From the NCBI GenBank assembly GCA_963781065.1, contig CAWAET010000005.1, positions 1 through 64,000 of the forward strand: a DNA stretch of 64,000 nt. The letters are read 5' to 3'. Shown piece by piece: positions 1-8,620 of this stretch. Made by a program: the position numbers and the translations under genes. This stretch comes from CALZJC01 sp963781065 (lineage in GTDB: Bacteria > Acidobacteriota > Thermoanaerobaculia > Multivoradales > JAHEKO01). How positions within the stretch are numbered: the first letter of the stretch is position 1; every line of letters starts with the position of its first letter. Under the pieces are notes generated by a model, which was not told where the DNA came from, searched no databases, and saw nothing but the letters and a program-made list of their open reading frames with translations.

Positions 1-207
1 GCCGCCGGCGCGTCCGCGGAGGGTCGCGACCGCCGGCCCTGTTCGCCGCTCTCGCCGGTTCGACTCCGCCACTCTTCCCCGGTTTCGTGCAGCCAGCAGT
101 CCGGCCAGCGGACAAGCAAGCGTTTCCGCGCCGCGAGAAGTCGCGCGAGTCGGAAGGCCCGCGCGCGAGAAGGACGACGCCGGTGCGGGTCGCGACCGGC
201 GCATCAA

Positions 208-454
208 GACCTGCGCGGCGTCGGCCGCGACCCGGCGCCCTGGGTCGCTCTCTCGATCCGCTTCCTCGACACCGCCGACGGCAGGATCGACGCCCTCGAC
301 GGGCTCGAGCGCACCGGCCCCGAGACCGCCGCCATCTTCGATCGCGGCCGGATCTACTCCTCCGCCGATCTGGCTTACGAGATGGTGCGTACATTGTTAT
401 ACGGTGTTCGGCCGGCCTCGGGGACGCCGGCCGAAGCTGAGACCGAGACGATGA
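208..454 (+). CDS. Possible CsgG/LpoB-like lipoprotein, C-terminal fragment
   Basis: Frame 1 from about 208 reads a plausible protein tail (GRDPAPWVALSIRFLDTADG, then GRIYSSADLAYEMVRTLLYG). It resembles the C-terminal part of CsgG/LpoB-type outer-membrane lipoproteins, which share an S-x-R-L/F-L-D-x-x-x-G-R pattern. That match is from memory and weak. The frame has no stop before the next gene. The other genes in this operon overlap by ATGA or TTGA, so I infer that the true stop is the TGA at 452-454, reached through an unresolved frameshift between about 390 and 450. Bases 1-207 give no convincing reading in any frame and I see no RNA gene there. Confidence 0.25.
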
Positions 455-2196
455 CCCGTCATTCAAGATCGACCCACCTCGCGGCAGCGTTGCTGCTGGC
501 CGCCTGCCTGCCGGGATCGGCAGCCGCCGCCACCGCGGCCGCGGCCGACCTGCCCGCGACGACGGTCGCCGTGGTCAACGGCGAGGCGATCACGCTCGCG
601 GACCTGGAGAAGAGGCTCGAGTCGCTGCACGGCGAGGTCGGCCAGGCGCAGCGGTCACCAGGGAGCCTCGAAAGGCTTCTCGACCGGCTCGTCAACGACG
701 TTCTGATCGGCCGGAGCGCGCACCCTGGGGCTGCACGAGGAGCCGCCCGTGCCGGAGTCGGTCGAGCGCAACCGCCGCCGCCTGGCGGTCTCGCTGCTCC
801 AGCGTCGAGGATGTCCCCGGGCCGTCGCAGCCCGGTGAGGCCGAGGTCACGGAGCTCTTCCGGGAGCGCTATCGCAGGGCCACCTTCCATGTCCTCACCG
901 CGGCCGACATCGAGGGCGCCGAGGCGATCAACGCGGCGCTGCGCGACGGCGTCGACATCGCCACCGTGGCGGCGGAGATGTCGATCGACCCCTACCGCGA
1001 GAGCGGCGGCCTGGTCGAGGACGTCGCCCGCAAGGATCTGCAGCTGGCCGTCGCCGACGTCGTCTTCCAGCTCAACCCGAACGAGGTCGCCGGGCCGGTG
1101 AAGACCGATCTCGGCTGGTCGATCATGGTCGCCGAGCAGTCCAACGAGCCCGAGCCGGAGCTTCTCGACGAGGCCCGAGCTCGCTGCAGCGCCTGGTGCG
1201 GCAGCGCGAGGAGGCAGCCGCCCGCCAGGCCCTGGAGCCCACCTGCGCGAGCGCCACCAGGTGGTTGTCGATCAAGAGCTGGTCGACTCGATCCAACCGG
1301 TGCGGCGGCCCGACGGCCGGCTCACCGCCGAGAGCCCCGGCCCGGAGACGGTGATCGCCAGGATCGGCGACGAGATCACCCTCTCCGGTGACGAGTACGC
1401 GGAGGCGCTCGAGCGTCGCTGGCGGTCGATTGCCGACGAAGAGGCGTCGCGGGCGGCGGCGCCGATCATCCTCGACAACCTGATCAACGAGCGGCTGCTG
1501 CTGGCCGAGGCCTACGCCCGCGGCTACGGCCAGCTGCCGGCGGTCCGGCGGGCGCTGCACGGCCTCGAGACCGAGATGGTGATCCCCAAGTACCTGGAGT
1601 CGGTGCTCGCCGCCGGGCTGGAGGTGTCCGAGGAGGAGAAGCGGGCCCACTACGACGAGGTTCGGGACAGCTTGCGGCGGCCACCGCGGGTGCGGCTCGG
1701 GCAGATCAGCGTGGCGACGCTCGAGCTCGCCGAGGGCGTCGCCAGCTCGCTGCGCGGCGGCTCCGATCTGGGCTGGCTGGCGCGGCAGCACTCGACCGAC
1801 GGGCTGCGCGAGAAGGGCGGCCTGCAGGAGTGGTCGGTGGCCAAGCCGGACGGCACGCCATTCAACACGGCGCTGATCGAGGCGGCGCCCGGGACCACGC
1901 TGGACCCGGTCCAGCAGGAAGACTCCTGGGTGGTCTACCAGGTGGTGGCGCGGGAGGAGCGGGGAGTGTTCTCGTACGAGGAGGTTTCCGGCAACATGCG
2001 AGAGGCGGTGTTCCGGCGGAAGTTCCTCGAGGTGCTGGACCGCTTCATCAAGACCGCGCGCAGCCGGTCGGAGATCGAGATCCGCGAAGACGTGCTCGCC
2101 GGGCTGCAACTGTCCGGCACCCAGGAGGCCGTCGAGAGCACGGGACACGACAGCGGGCACGGCGGCGGACATGGGGGGGGAGCCAACCTTGACTGA
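451..2196 (+). CDS. Periplasmic PpiC/SurA-type peptidyl-prolyl isomerase, frameshifted
   Basis: This is an exported parvulin-type foldase of about 580 residues. It starts with a signal peptide (MTRHSRSTHLAAALLLAACL), followed by a SurA-like N-terminal segment (VVNGEAITLADLEKRLESL). Two parvulin-like halves follow: one around 880-1140 (MSIDPYRESGGLVEDVARKD, with FQLNPNEVAGPV), the other around 1690-1960 (RLGQISVATLELAEGVASSL, then HSTDGLREKGGLQEWS). A His/Gly tail ends the protein. The reading is broken by extra bases at 721, 803, 1176 and 1183 and a missing G near 1237; correcting these gives one continuous protein. It heads an operon of multihaem cytochromes, so it probably assists their folding or export. 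Family assignment is firm; substrates are inferred. Confidence 0.75.
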
Positions 2197-4126
2197 GCAC
2201 CACCCGAGCGGTCTCTGGATCCTCCTGCTGGGAGGCATCCTCGCGCTCGCCGCGCTGGACAGCGCGGAGGGCCAGATCAAGCGCGGCTCGCGCTTCGAGA
2301 AGGGCGACTCCTGCACCGACTGCCACGCGGAGGTCGTGCGCGACGTTCGCCAGCCCCACGCTCCGGCGGCCGGGGGCGAGTGCACCGCCTGCCACAAGCC
2401 GCACGGCCTGGTCGGCGCGCTGCGGCTGCAGGCCGAGGAGCCGGACCTGTGCCTGGAGTGTCACGCGGAACAGCAGGTCGAGCTGACGGCGAGCCACCGG
2501 CACCCCGCCGTCGAGAAGTGCTCGAGCTGCCACGACCCGCACGGATCGGATCATCCGGCCATCCTCGAGCAGCCGGAACGGCAGCTGTGCCTGAGCTGCC
2601 ATGAAGGCCAGGGCTTCAACGGCCGGGTCGCGCACGCGCCGGCCGCCGAGGAATGCTCGACCTGCCATCTGCCGCACGGCGGCCCCAACCCCGCGCTGCT
2701 GGCACTGGAGGAGCAGGCGCTGTGCGCGAGCTGCCACGAGGCGGGCGCCACGGGCGACTTCGCCGCCGGCCACGGCGGCTATCCCGTCGCCGGCTCGGAC
2801 TGTTCCTCCTGCCACGTGCCGCACTCGGGCACGGCGGCCGCGCTGCTGCGCTCCTCGGCGCACCCGGCGATGGAGTGCGACACGTGCCACCAGACGACCG
2901 ACCCGGCAGCCGCGCCGCCCGGCGCCGAGATCTGCCTCGACTGCCACGACCTGCCGAGCGAGACCGCCGGCGGCTCGGTGCACTTCCCGGCGGCCGACGG
3001 CGCCTGCCTCGACTGCCACGACCCCCACGCCACCGACCATCGGCCGCTGCTCCTCGCCGCCGAGCGCGAGCTGTGCACCGAGTGCCACGGCGAGGTCGAG
3101 GAGTCGCTCGGAATGGCCAGCGTCCATCCGGTGGCGGCGGAGTGCTCGTCGTGTCACGACGGCCACCAGGCCGACCACCCGCAGCTGCTCCTCGCCGAGT
3201 CCCGGGCGCTCTGTCTCGACTGCCACGAGGACCCCGAGGCGGCGGACGCCGCGGTGGTGCATCCGCCGGCTGCCGGCGAGTGCCTCGACTGCCACGGCCC
3301 CCACGGCACGGCGGTCTCCGGCCTGCTGGTCGCCTCGCAAGAAGAGCTGTGCGGCGAGTGCCACGCCGGCGTCGGCAACCGTTCCGGCCTGCCGGTGATC
3401 CACTCGCCGGTGGCGGCCGGCGCCTGCTCGGCCTGCCACCTCCCCCACGCCGGCGGTTCGGGACTGCTGCTCGCCGAGGGCGAAGCGCTGTGCCGCGAGT
3501 GCCACGAGTCGACCTTCGCCGTGGTCGCCGGCGTCGAGCAGCATCTGCCCTTCGCCGATGGCGACTGCGCCACCTGTCACGCGCCGCACGCCTCCGAGGT
3601 CGAGAACCTGATGACCGCCAGCGTCGCCAGCGTCTGCTCGGACTGCCACGAGATCGAGGCCGACGAGCCGGCCGGCGGCAGCGACCACCAGCCGGTCGCG
3701 GCGGGCGACTGCACGGCATGCCATCAGCCGCACGGCAGCGCCGTCTCCGGCTTCCTCCAGGCGCGTGCCCGGCCGCTGTGCACCAGCTGCCACACCGACA
3801 TCGGAGCGCAGGTGGCGGCCGACGACGCCCACATGCCGGCCGCCGACGACGACGGCTGCCTGACCTGTCACGGCGCCCACAACTCGCCGCGGCGCCACCT
3901 GCTGACGCAGCCCGTCGCCGCGATGTGCACCGACTGCCACGACGGCGAGTCGGACGAGTTCCGGGGCCGGCACCTCGGCCTGCCGGCCGGCGCGATGAAC
4001 TGCGGCGGCTGCCACGATCCCCACGGCGCGCAGGCGGCGGGGATGCTGCTGCCCAACCAGCACATGCCGTTCGCCGACGGCGACTGCTCCATATGCCACC
4101 AGAGCAAGGGGGAGACCGGGCCATGA
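2171..4126 (+). CDS. 26-haem doubled-CXXCH cytochrome c
   Basis: This exported multihaem cytochrome carries 26 CxxCH motifs by direct count in about 650 residues. It is built from roughly 50-residue modules with two haems each. In each, a motif after an L-C or I-C step (such as LCLECH) is followed by an H-x-P segment and a CxxCHxPHG motif. This is the doubled-CXXCH architecture. A signal peptide (GLWILLLGGILALAALDSAE) precedes it. The start may be ATG 2171 or TTG 2189; the latter lies just after a G-rich site and overlaps the upstream stop, as is usual here. The stop overlaps the next start (ATGA). A role as a periplasmic or extracellular electron wire is inferred from haem density and neighbours. 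Confidence 0.9.
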   Translation: MGGEPTLTEHHPSGLWILLLGGILALAALDSAEGQIKRGSRFEKGDSCTDCHAEVVRDVRQPHAPAAGGECTACHKPHGLVGALRLQAEEPDLCLECHAEQQVELTASHRHPAVEKCSSCHDPHGSDHPAILEQPERQLCLSCHEGQGFNGRVAHAPAAEECSTCHLPHGGPNPALLALEEQALCASCHEAGATGDFAAGHGGYPVAGSDCSSCHVPHSGTAAALLRSSAHPAMECDTCHQTTDPAAAPPGAEICLDCHDLPSETAGGSVHFPAADGACLDCHDPHATDHRPLLLAAERELCTECHGEVEESLGMASVHPVAAECSSCHDGHQADHPQLLLAESRALCLDCHEDPEAADAAVVHPPAAGECLDCHGPHGTAVSGLLVASQEELCGECHAGVGNRSGLPVIHSPVAAGACSACHLPHAGGSGLLLAEGEALCRECHESTFAVVAGVEQHLPFADGDCATCHAPHASEVENLMTASVASVCSDCHEIEADEPAGGSDHQPVAAGDCTACHQPHGSAVSGFLQARARPLCTSCHTDIGAQVAADDAHMPAADDDGCLTCHGAHNSPRRHLLTQPVAAMCTDCHDGESDEFRGRHLGLPAGAMNCGGCHDPHGAQAAGMLLPNQHMPFADGDCSICHQSKGETGP

Positions 4127-5385
4127 GCACTTCGAGACGCTGCACCCTGGCGCTTCTGGCGCCGGCGGCGGCCGCGGCCCTGTGGCTTCTGCCCGGGGCC
4201 GCCTCGGCCACCGCGGTGGCCGTCGACCAGGGCGAGGTCTGCCTCGAGTGCCACGACGACGTCGCCTCCGAGATCGCCCTGCCGGTCGAGCACCCGCCGG
4301 CCAAGGGCGCCGAGTGCTCTTCCTGCCACAACCCGCACGCGGCCCGCGACGCGGGGCTGCTGCTGGAGCGGCCCGCCATCCTCTGTGTCGGCTGCCACGC
4401 GGAGATCGGCGAGCAGCTGGGCCGCCCCGTCCTCCACCAACCGGTGGCCGAGGGCCGCTGCACCGGCTGCCACCAGGCGCACGGCGGCAGCCACGAGAAC
4501 CTGCTCGCCGCGGCCGGCGCCGAGCTCTGCCAGACCTGCCACGAGGACATCGCCGGCTGGCAGGGGCTGGCCAACCAGCACTCGCCCTTCCGGCGCGGCC
4601 GCTGCGCGGACTGTCACGAGCCGCACGGCAGCGAGCACGCCCGGCTGCAGACCCAGGCCGGCGGCCTGGTGTGCACCAAGTGCCACCCGACGAGCGCCAA
4701 GTTCCGCGCCGACCACGGCGGCTACCCGGTGGAGCAGGCCAACTGCCAGCAGTGCCACGACCCCCACGCCTCGCCGCAGGCCGGCTTGCTGCAAAAGCAC
4801 GCCCACCAGCCCTTCACCGAAGGCGACTGCACGCTGTGCCACGCGCCGGCGGGCTCGGCGTCGCCCTTCGCGCTGAGCGCGACCCAGGACCAGCTGTGCG
4901 GCGACTGCCACGAGGACGCGGTGACGGAGAACCGGACGGCGGCGTTCCCGCACGTCTCGGCGGGCGGCTCGGGCTGCTCGGCTTGTCACAACCCCCACGG
5001 CGGCAAGGACGCGAGCCTGCTCAACCTGGACACCAACGAGCTCTGCCTGTCGTGCCACGACCCCGGCGGCGCATCTTCCGGGCGGCAGGGCCATTTCGAG
5101 ACCCACGCCGACCTGGAGTGCGACACCTGCCACAGCCCGCACGGTGGCGACCGGCCGGTGCTGATGGTCGAGGACTCGGTGGCTCTGTGCAGCACCTGCC
5201 ATTCGCACCAGCACGCCATCACCCACCCGATGGGCGCCGGCGTCCTGGACCCGCGCAACGGCCAGGCGATGGACTGCCTGTCCTGCCACGGGCTGCACGA
5301 GGCCCCGGCCGAGAAGTACCTCTACCGTGACGGCGGCCGCGAGCTGTGCGTCGGCTGTCACAAGGACAAGGGAGTGCCGCGTTGA
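4123..5385 (+). CDS. 16-haem doubled-CXXCH cytochrome c
   Basis: This exported protein of 420 residues has 16 CxxCH motifs by direct count and the same paired-motif spacing as the preceding 26-haem protein. Examples are CSSCHNPHAARD, CTGCHQAHGGSH and CDTCHSPHGGDR. The signal peptide is Ala-rich (LALLAPAAAAALWLLPGAA). The ATG lies inside the upstream stop (ATGA), so the two cytochromes are probably translationally coupled and made together. The two genes look like products of an old duplication with different module numbers. The likely role is multi-step electron transfer in the cell envelope, as a partner or alternative chain to the larger cytochrome. No enzymatic active-site motif beyond haem binding is evident. 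Confidence 0.9.
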   Translation: MSTSRRCTLALLAPAAAAALWLLPGAASATAVAVDQGEVCLECHDDVASEIALPVEHPPAKGAECSSCHNPHAARDAGLLLERPAILCVGCHAEIGEQLGRPVLHQPVAEGRCTGCHQAHGGSHENLLAAAGAELCQTCHEDIAGWQGLANQHSPFRRGRCADCHEPHGSEHARLQTQAGGLVCTKCHPTSAKFRADHGGYPVEQANCQQCHDPHASPQAGLLQKHAHQPFTEGDCTLCHAPAGSASPFALSATQDQLCGDCHEDAVTENRTAAFPHVSAGGSGCSACHNPHGGKDASLLNLDTNELCLSCHDPGGASSGRQGHFETHADLECDTCHSPHGGDRPVLMVEDSVALCSTCHSHQHAITHPMGAGVLDPRNGQAMDCLSCHGLHEAPAEKYLYRDGGRELCVGCHKDKGVPR

Positions 5386-6290
5386 GCCCGCTCGCCAGCT
5401 ACCGTCGCCGCGTCGGCCTGGCCCTGGTGACCGCCGCCGCGGTGGCCACCGCCGTGCCCGTCGCCGGGCAGGAAACGGTGTCGACGCTCTTCGCCTTCGA
5501 CCAGACGCTGACCGGTGACGAGACGGCGCCACTGCGCTGGCCTACCGCCGTCGCTTCCGGCAGGCTCGACGAGATCGCGGTCGCCGACGCGGCGGGCCCC
5601 TCGCTCGAGATCTTCCGCAACGTCGGCGGCGCCGAGGGATGGGTCGTCGAGCGCTCGATCGAGCTGCCCGGCCCGGCCTACAGCCTCTCCTGCGGCGCCG
5701 AGCGGTACCTGCTCTCGACCCGTCGACCGGGAGTCCTGCTGACGGTGTCCCGGCCCGACTACGCGCTGCGCGAGCTGGCGCTGCCCGGGCGGATCACCCC
5801 CGGCGCGGCGACCTGCCTCGCCGACGGCCAGATCGTCGTGCACGACCTCGCGGCCGGCCGGCTGGTGGTGCTCGACAACGCCCTCGAGGTGCGGGCCGGC
5901 GTCGAGATGACCGAGGCGGTCTCGGCCCTGGCCGCCGGCTCGGGCGGCGGCTTCTACGCCGTCCTGCCGGGTGCCGGCGAGGTGCGCCGGTACGGCGCCA
6001 ACGGCGAGCAGCTCGCCGTGCTGGCCGTGCCCGGGCTCGACCCGGCGCCGGCCTGGCCGGTGGGCCTGATCGTCGAGGACAACGGCCAGGTCGTGGTCGC
6101 CGACCGTCACGGCGGCCGCTTGCTGGTGCTGGAGACCAGCGGCCGCTGGATCGGCTCCGGCTCGCGCCGCGGCTGGGAGCCCGGCCTGCTGCGCTTCCCG
6201 GCCGACCTCGCTCGGCTGGCCGACGGCAGCGTCGCCGTCGCCGACCAGGGCAACGGCAGGGTGCAGCTCTTCCGCCGCCTGGAGCCATGA
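5382..6290 (+). CDS. Exported NHL-like beta-propeller protein
   Basis: This is a secreted protein of about 300 residues. A signal sequence (VGLALVTAAAVATAVPVAGQ) is followed by repeated propeller-like strands: VGLIVEDNGQVVVADRHGGR, then LADGSVAVADQGNGRVQLFR. The repeated G-x-V-x-V-A-D-x-x-x-x-R pattern is typical of NHL-type beta-propellers. The start is taken as TTG 5382, overlapping the upstream TGA (TTGA); a longer reading would extend into the cytochrome gene. Propeller proteins of this kind often sit beside multihaem cytochrome clusters, where they are thought to act as scaffolds or docking proteins. That role is an inference here. No catalytic residues can be recognised. Confidence 0.7.
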   Translation: MSPLASYRRRVGLALVTAAAVATAVPVAGQETVSTLFAFDQTLTGDETAPLRWPTAVASGRLDEIAVADAAGPSLEIFRNVGGAEGWVVERSIELPGPAYSLSCGAERYLLSTRRPGVLLTVSRPDYALRELALPGRITPGAATCLADGQIVVHDLAAGRLVVLDNALEVRAGVEMTEAVSALAAGSGGGFYAVLPGAGEVRRYGANGEQLAVLAVPGLDPAPAWPVGLIVEDNGQVVVADRHGGRLLVLETSGRWIGSGSRRGWEPGLLRFPADLARLADGSVAVADQGNGRVQLFRRLEP

Positions 6291-8620
6291 GATCGGCCGG
6301 CGCCAAGGCGGGAGTCACCGGCGTCGCGCTCGCCGCGCTCCTGTTCGCCGCCGGATCGTCGGGACAGCCGCCAGGATCGATACCGCCGGTCTTCACCCAG
6401 CGTCTGCAGGTTCCCGTCCGTGGCGACGACCTCGAGCAGCCCCGGGCGGTAGTCGCCGATCTGAACTCCGGCGAGGTCCTGGTCTGCGACACCCTCGCCA
6501 ATCGGATCGTCATCTTCGACGCCCAGGGCCGCTTCCGCTACGAGATCCCGGGCGGCGCCGCCTTCCAGTCGCCGGTCGACCTCGCCGTCGACCCGGAGGG
6601 CTACCTCTTCGTCCTGAGCCAGGTCAGCTCGGATCTGACGCTGCTCGACTTCGACGGGCGACTGATCCGCAAGGAGCCGCTGACCGGACTGCCGGAGGAT
6701 GCGCGCGGGCCGCGCTTCGCCTCCCTGGCGATCTCGCCGTCCGGCGACCGGCTCTACCTGATGGACAGCGAGAACGACCGGCTGTGGATCACCGATCGGT
6801 CGGGCGCCGTCAAGGGCTCCGTCGACACCACGGTCGGCCGGACGCCAAAGGAGATCGACGAGCTGCGCTACGGCCACGTCGACGTCTACGGCGACACCGT
6901 CCTGCTGCCGATCCCGAACGACGGGATGGTGCACCTGTACGACCTCGAGGGGCGCGCCAAGGGGACCATCGGCGCGCCGGGCTCGGCCGAGTGCCAGCTC
7001 AGGTTCCCGACCGCCGCCGCCCTCGATGAACGGGGGCGGGTGCTCATCCTCGACCAGCAGCGGGCGATGTTCATGACCTGGGATCTCGGGCGCGGCGTCT
7101 GCCTGAGCGAGCACTACGGCTTCGGCAACGCCCCCGGCGCCTTCTACCAGCCCAACGACATGGCCCTCGACGCGGCCGGCCGCCTCTACGTCAGCCAGGG
7201 CTTCGAGGGGCGGGTGCAGGTGTACGAGGGCGCCGAGCCGGCGCCCATGCTGTTCGCCGCCCGGCAGCCCGCGCCGGAGATCGTCGAAGAGACCCTGATC
7301 GCGGATGCGGCGACCGGCGACAGCGCGAAACCCGGCGCAGCCGGCGCCGCGCGCAAGCCGCTGGTCTCCGACCAGCCGGCCGCCGAGCCCGAGCCCGCGC
7401 CGACACGGGCCGAGCCGACGCCGGTTCGCTCGCCGATCGCCACCGAGCCCGTGCCCGTTCGCCCGCCGATCGCCACCGAGCCGGTGCCGGTTCGCCCGCC
7501 GATCGCGGCCAAGCCCGTGCCGGTTCGCCCGCCGATCGTGACCGAGCCGGTGCCGGCTCCGGCGCCACCCATCGAGGAGGCCGCGCCGCCGCCGGCTCCG
7601 GCAGCGCCCGCACCGCCCGATCAGGTCGCGTCCGCGGCGCCGGCGGTGGATTCGTTCGCATTCGCCGCCAGGATCGTCGCCGGCGCCCGCCTGTCGGTCG
7701 AGCGGGCCCCGCGTTACGATCCCGCCTACGTCGAGCTCGCCTATCCGGGTGGCGACGCGCCGCTCGACCAGGGCGGCGCCGTCGACGTGGTCATCCGCGC
7801 CCTGCGCCACGCGGGGGTCGACCTGCAGCGGGTCCTGCACGAAGACGTCGTGGCCAACCTCGACGCGTATCCGATCAACGAGCCCGATCCCAGCATCGAC
7901 CACCGCCGGCTGCGCAACCTGGTGCCGCTGTTCGAGCGGCAGGCGGAGTCGCTGCCCACCGGGGCCGACGGCGGCTGGGCGGCGGGCGACGTCGTGTTCT
8001 GGGACCGCAACTCCGACGGCATCGCCGGGCATATCGGCGTCGTCACCGACGAGACCGGGCCCTCGGGGCAGCTCCTGGTCGTCCACCACCACCGTTCGGC
8101 CGGCGACTTTGCCGGCACCCCCGGCGCCGAGGACGTGCTCCTCCGCTGGCCGGTGGTCGGCCACTACCGCTGGCCGAGCGGGGCCGCGGCCGCGACGCCG
8201 CCAACAAGCCCGACCGCAACCGCCGCACCGACATCGACCGGGGCCGCGACCGCCGACGAGGCCGAGAGCCTGGCCGCGGTCGAACGGACGGTACGCGCCT
8301 GGGCCGGAGCCTGGGCCGGGAAGCGGATCGAGGAGTACCTCGCCTTCTACTCGCCGGACTTCGAGCCGGGCCGCGGCCTCCCCCGGTCGGACTGGGAGCG
8401 GCAGCGCCGCGCCCGCCTCGACCGGCCGCGCTCGATCGAAGTCACCCTGGAGCGGATCGAGCCGCGGCTGACCGCCGGGGACCGGGCGCAGGCCGCCTTC
8501 GTCCAGATCTACCGCTCGAACCTCTACGCCGACAAGGTCGACAAGATCCTCACCCTGAGGCGCGAGGAGAGCGGGTGGAAGATCCTCTCCGAGCGCGTCG
8601 TCAGGACCTACCGCGAATGA
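6287..8620 (+). CDS. NHL propeller - Pro-rich linker - DUF1287-like - NTF2-like fusion protein
   Basis: This exported protein has 777 residues and four visible parts. Residues 1-25 are a signal peptide. About 30-320 form an NHL-like propeller (GEVLVCDTLANRIVIFDAQG, GRLYVSQGFEGRVQVYEG). About 375-440 hold a tandem Pro-rich linker. About 465-630 resemble DUF1287 (GGAVDVVIRALRHAGVDLQR, GDVVFWDRNSDGIAGHIGVV), a fold related to NlpC/P60-like amidohydrolases. The last 115 residues (AGKRIEEYLAFYSPDFEP) resemble the Cds6/SnoaL-type NTF2-like domain found on cell-wall enzymes. ATGA overlaps tie it to both neighbours. A role in anchoring the cytochrome complex to, or through, peptidoglycan is inferred. 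Confidence 0.7.
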   Translation: MRSAGAKAGVTGVALAALLFAAGSSGQPPGSIPPVFTQRLQVPVRGDDLEQPRAVVADLNSGEVLVCDTLANRIVIFDAQGRFRYEIPGGAAFQSPVDLAVDPEGYLFVLSQVSSDLTLLDFDGRLIRKEPLTGLPEDARGPRFASLAISPSGDRLYLMDSENDRLWITDRSGAVKGSVDTTVGRTPKEIDELRYGHVDVYGDTVLLPIPNDGMVHLYDLEGRAKGTIGAPGSAECQLRFPTAAALDERGRVLILDQQRAMFMTWDLGRGVCLSEHYGFGNAPGAFYQPNDMALDAAGRLYVSQGFEGRVQVYEGAEPAPMLFAARQPAPEIVEETLIADAATGDSAKPGAAGAARKPLVSDQPAAEPEPAPTRAEPTPVRSPIATEPVPVRPPIATEPVPVRPPIAAKPVPVRPPIVTEPVPAPAPPIEEAAPPPAPAAPAPPDQVASAAPAVDSFAFAARIVAGARLSVERAPRYDPAYVELAYPGGDAPLDQGGAVDVVIRALRHAGVDLQRVLHEDVVANLDAYPINEPDPSIDHRRLRNLVPLFERQAESLPTGADGGWAAGDVVFWDRNSDGIAGHIGVVTDETGPSGQLLVVHHHRSAGDFAGTPGAEDVLLRWPVVGHYRWPSGAAAATPPTSPTATAAPTSTGAATADEAESLAAVERTVRAWAGAWAGKRIEEYLAFYSPDFEPGRGLPRSDWERQRRARLDRPRSIEVTLERIEPRLTAGDRAQAAFVQIYRSNLYADKVDKILTLRREESGWKILSERVVRTYRE
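7426..7572 (+). repeat. In-frame Pro-rich tandem repeat, about 33-bp period
   Basis: Four to five imperfect copies of an 11-residue unit (EPVPVRPPIAT and variants) join the propeller and DUF1287-like domains of the surrounding gene. The unit alternates Pro with Val, Arg and Ile and should form an extended, rigid linker, perhaps spanning the periplasm or cell wall. Near-identical nucleotide copies suggest that repeat number could vary by slippage or recombination. Confidence 0.8.

Noticed and set aside
33..80. A tRNA T-loop-like GGTTCGACTCC near the left edge
   Set aside because: The flanking stem does not pair and no acceptor or anticodon arm can be built.
2048..4099. A 683-codon open frame on the minus strand opposite the 26-haem gene, and similar long antisense frames elsewhere (for example 35087-38260)
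   Set aside because: High G+C makes stop codons rare in antisense frames. These translations are Arg/Ala/Gly/Val-rich without domains, while the opposite strand encodes clear proteins.
7426..7572. Regular repeats considered as a CRISPR array
   Set aside because: They are in-frame, spacerless and encode a Pro-rich linker within a long intact gene.
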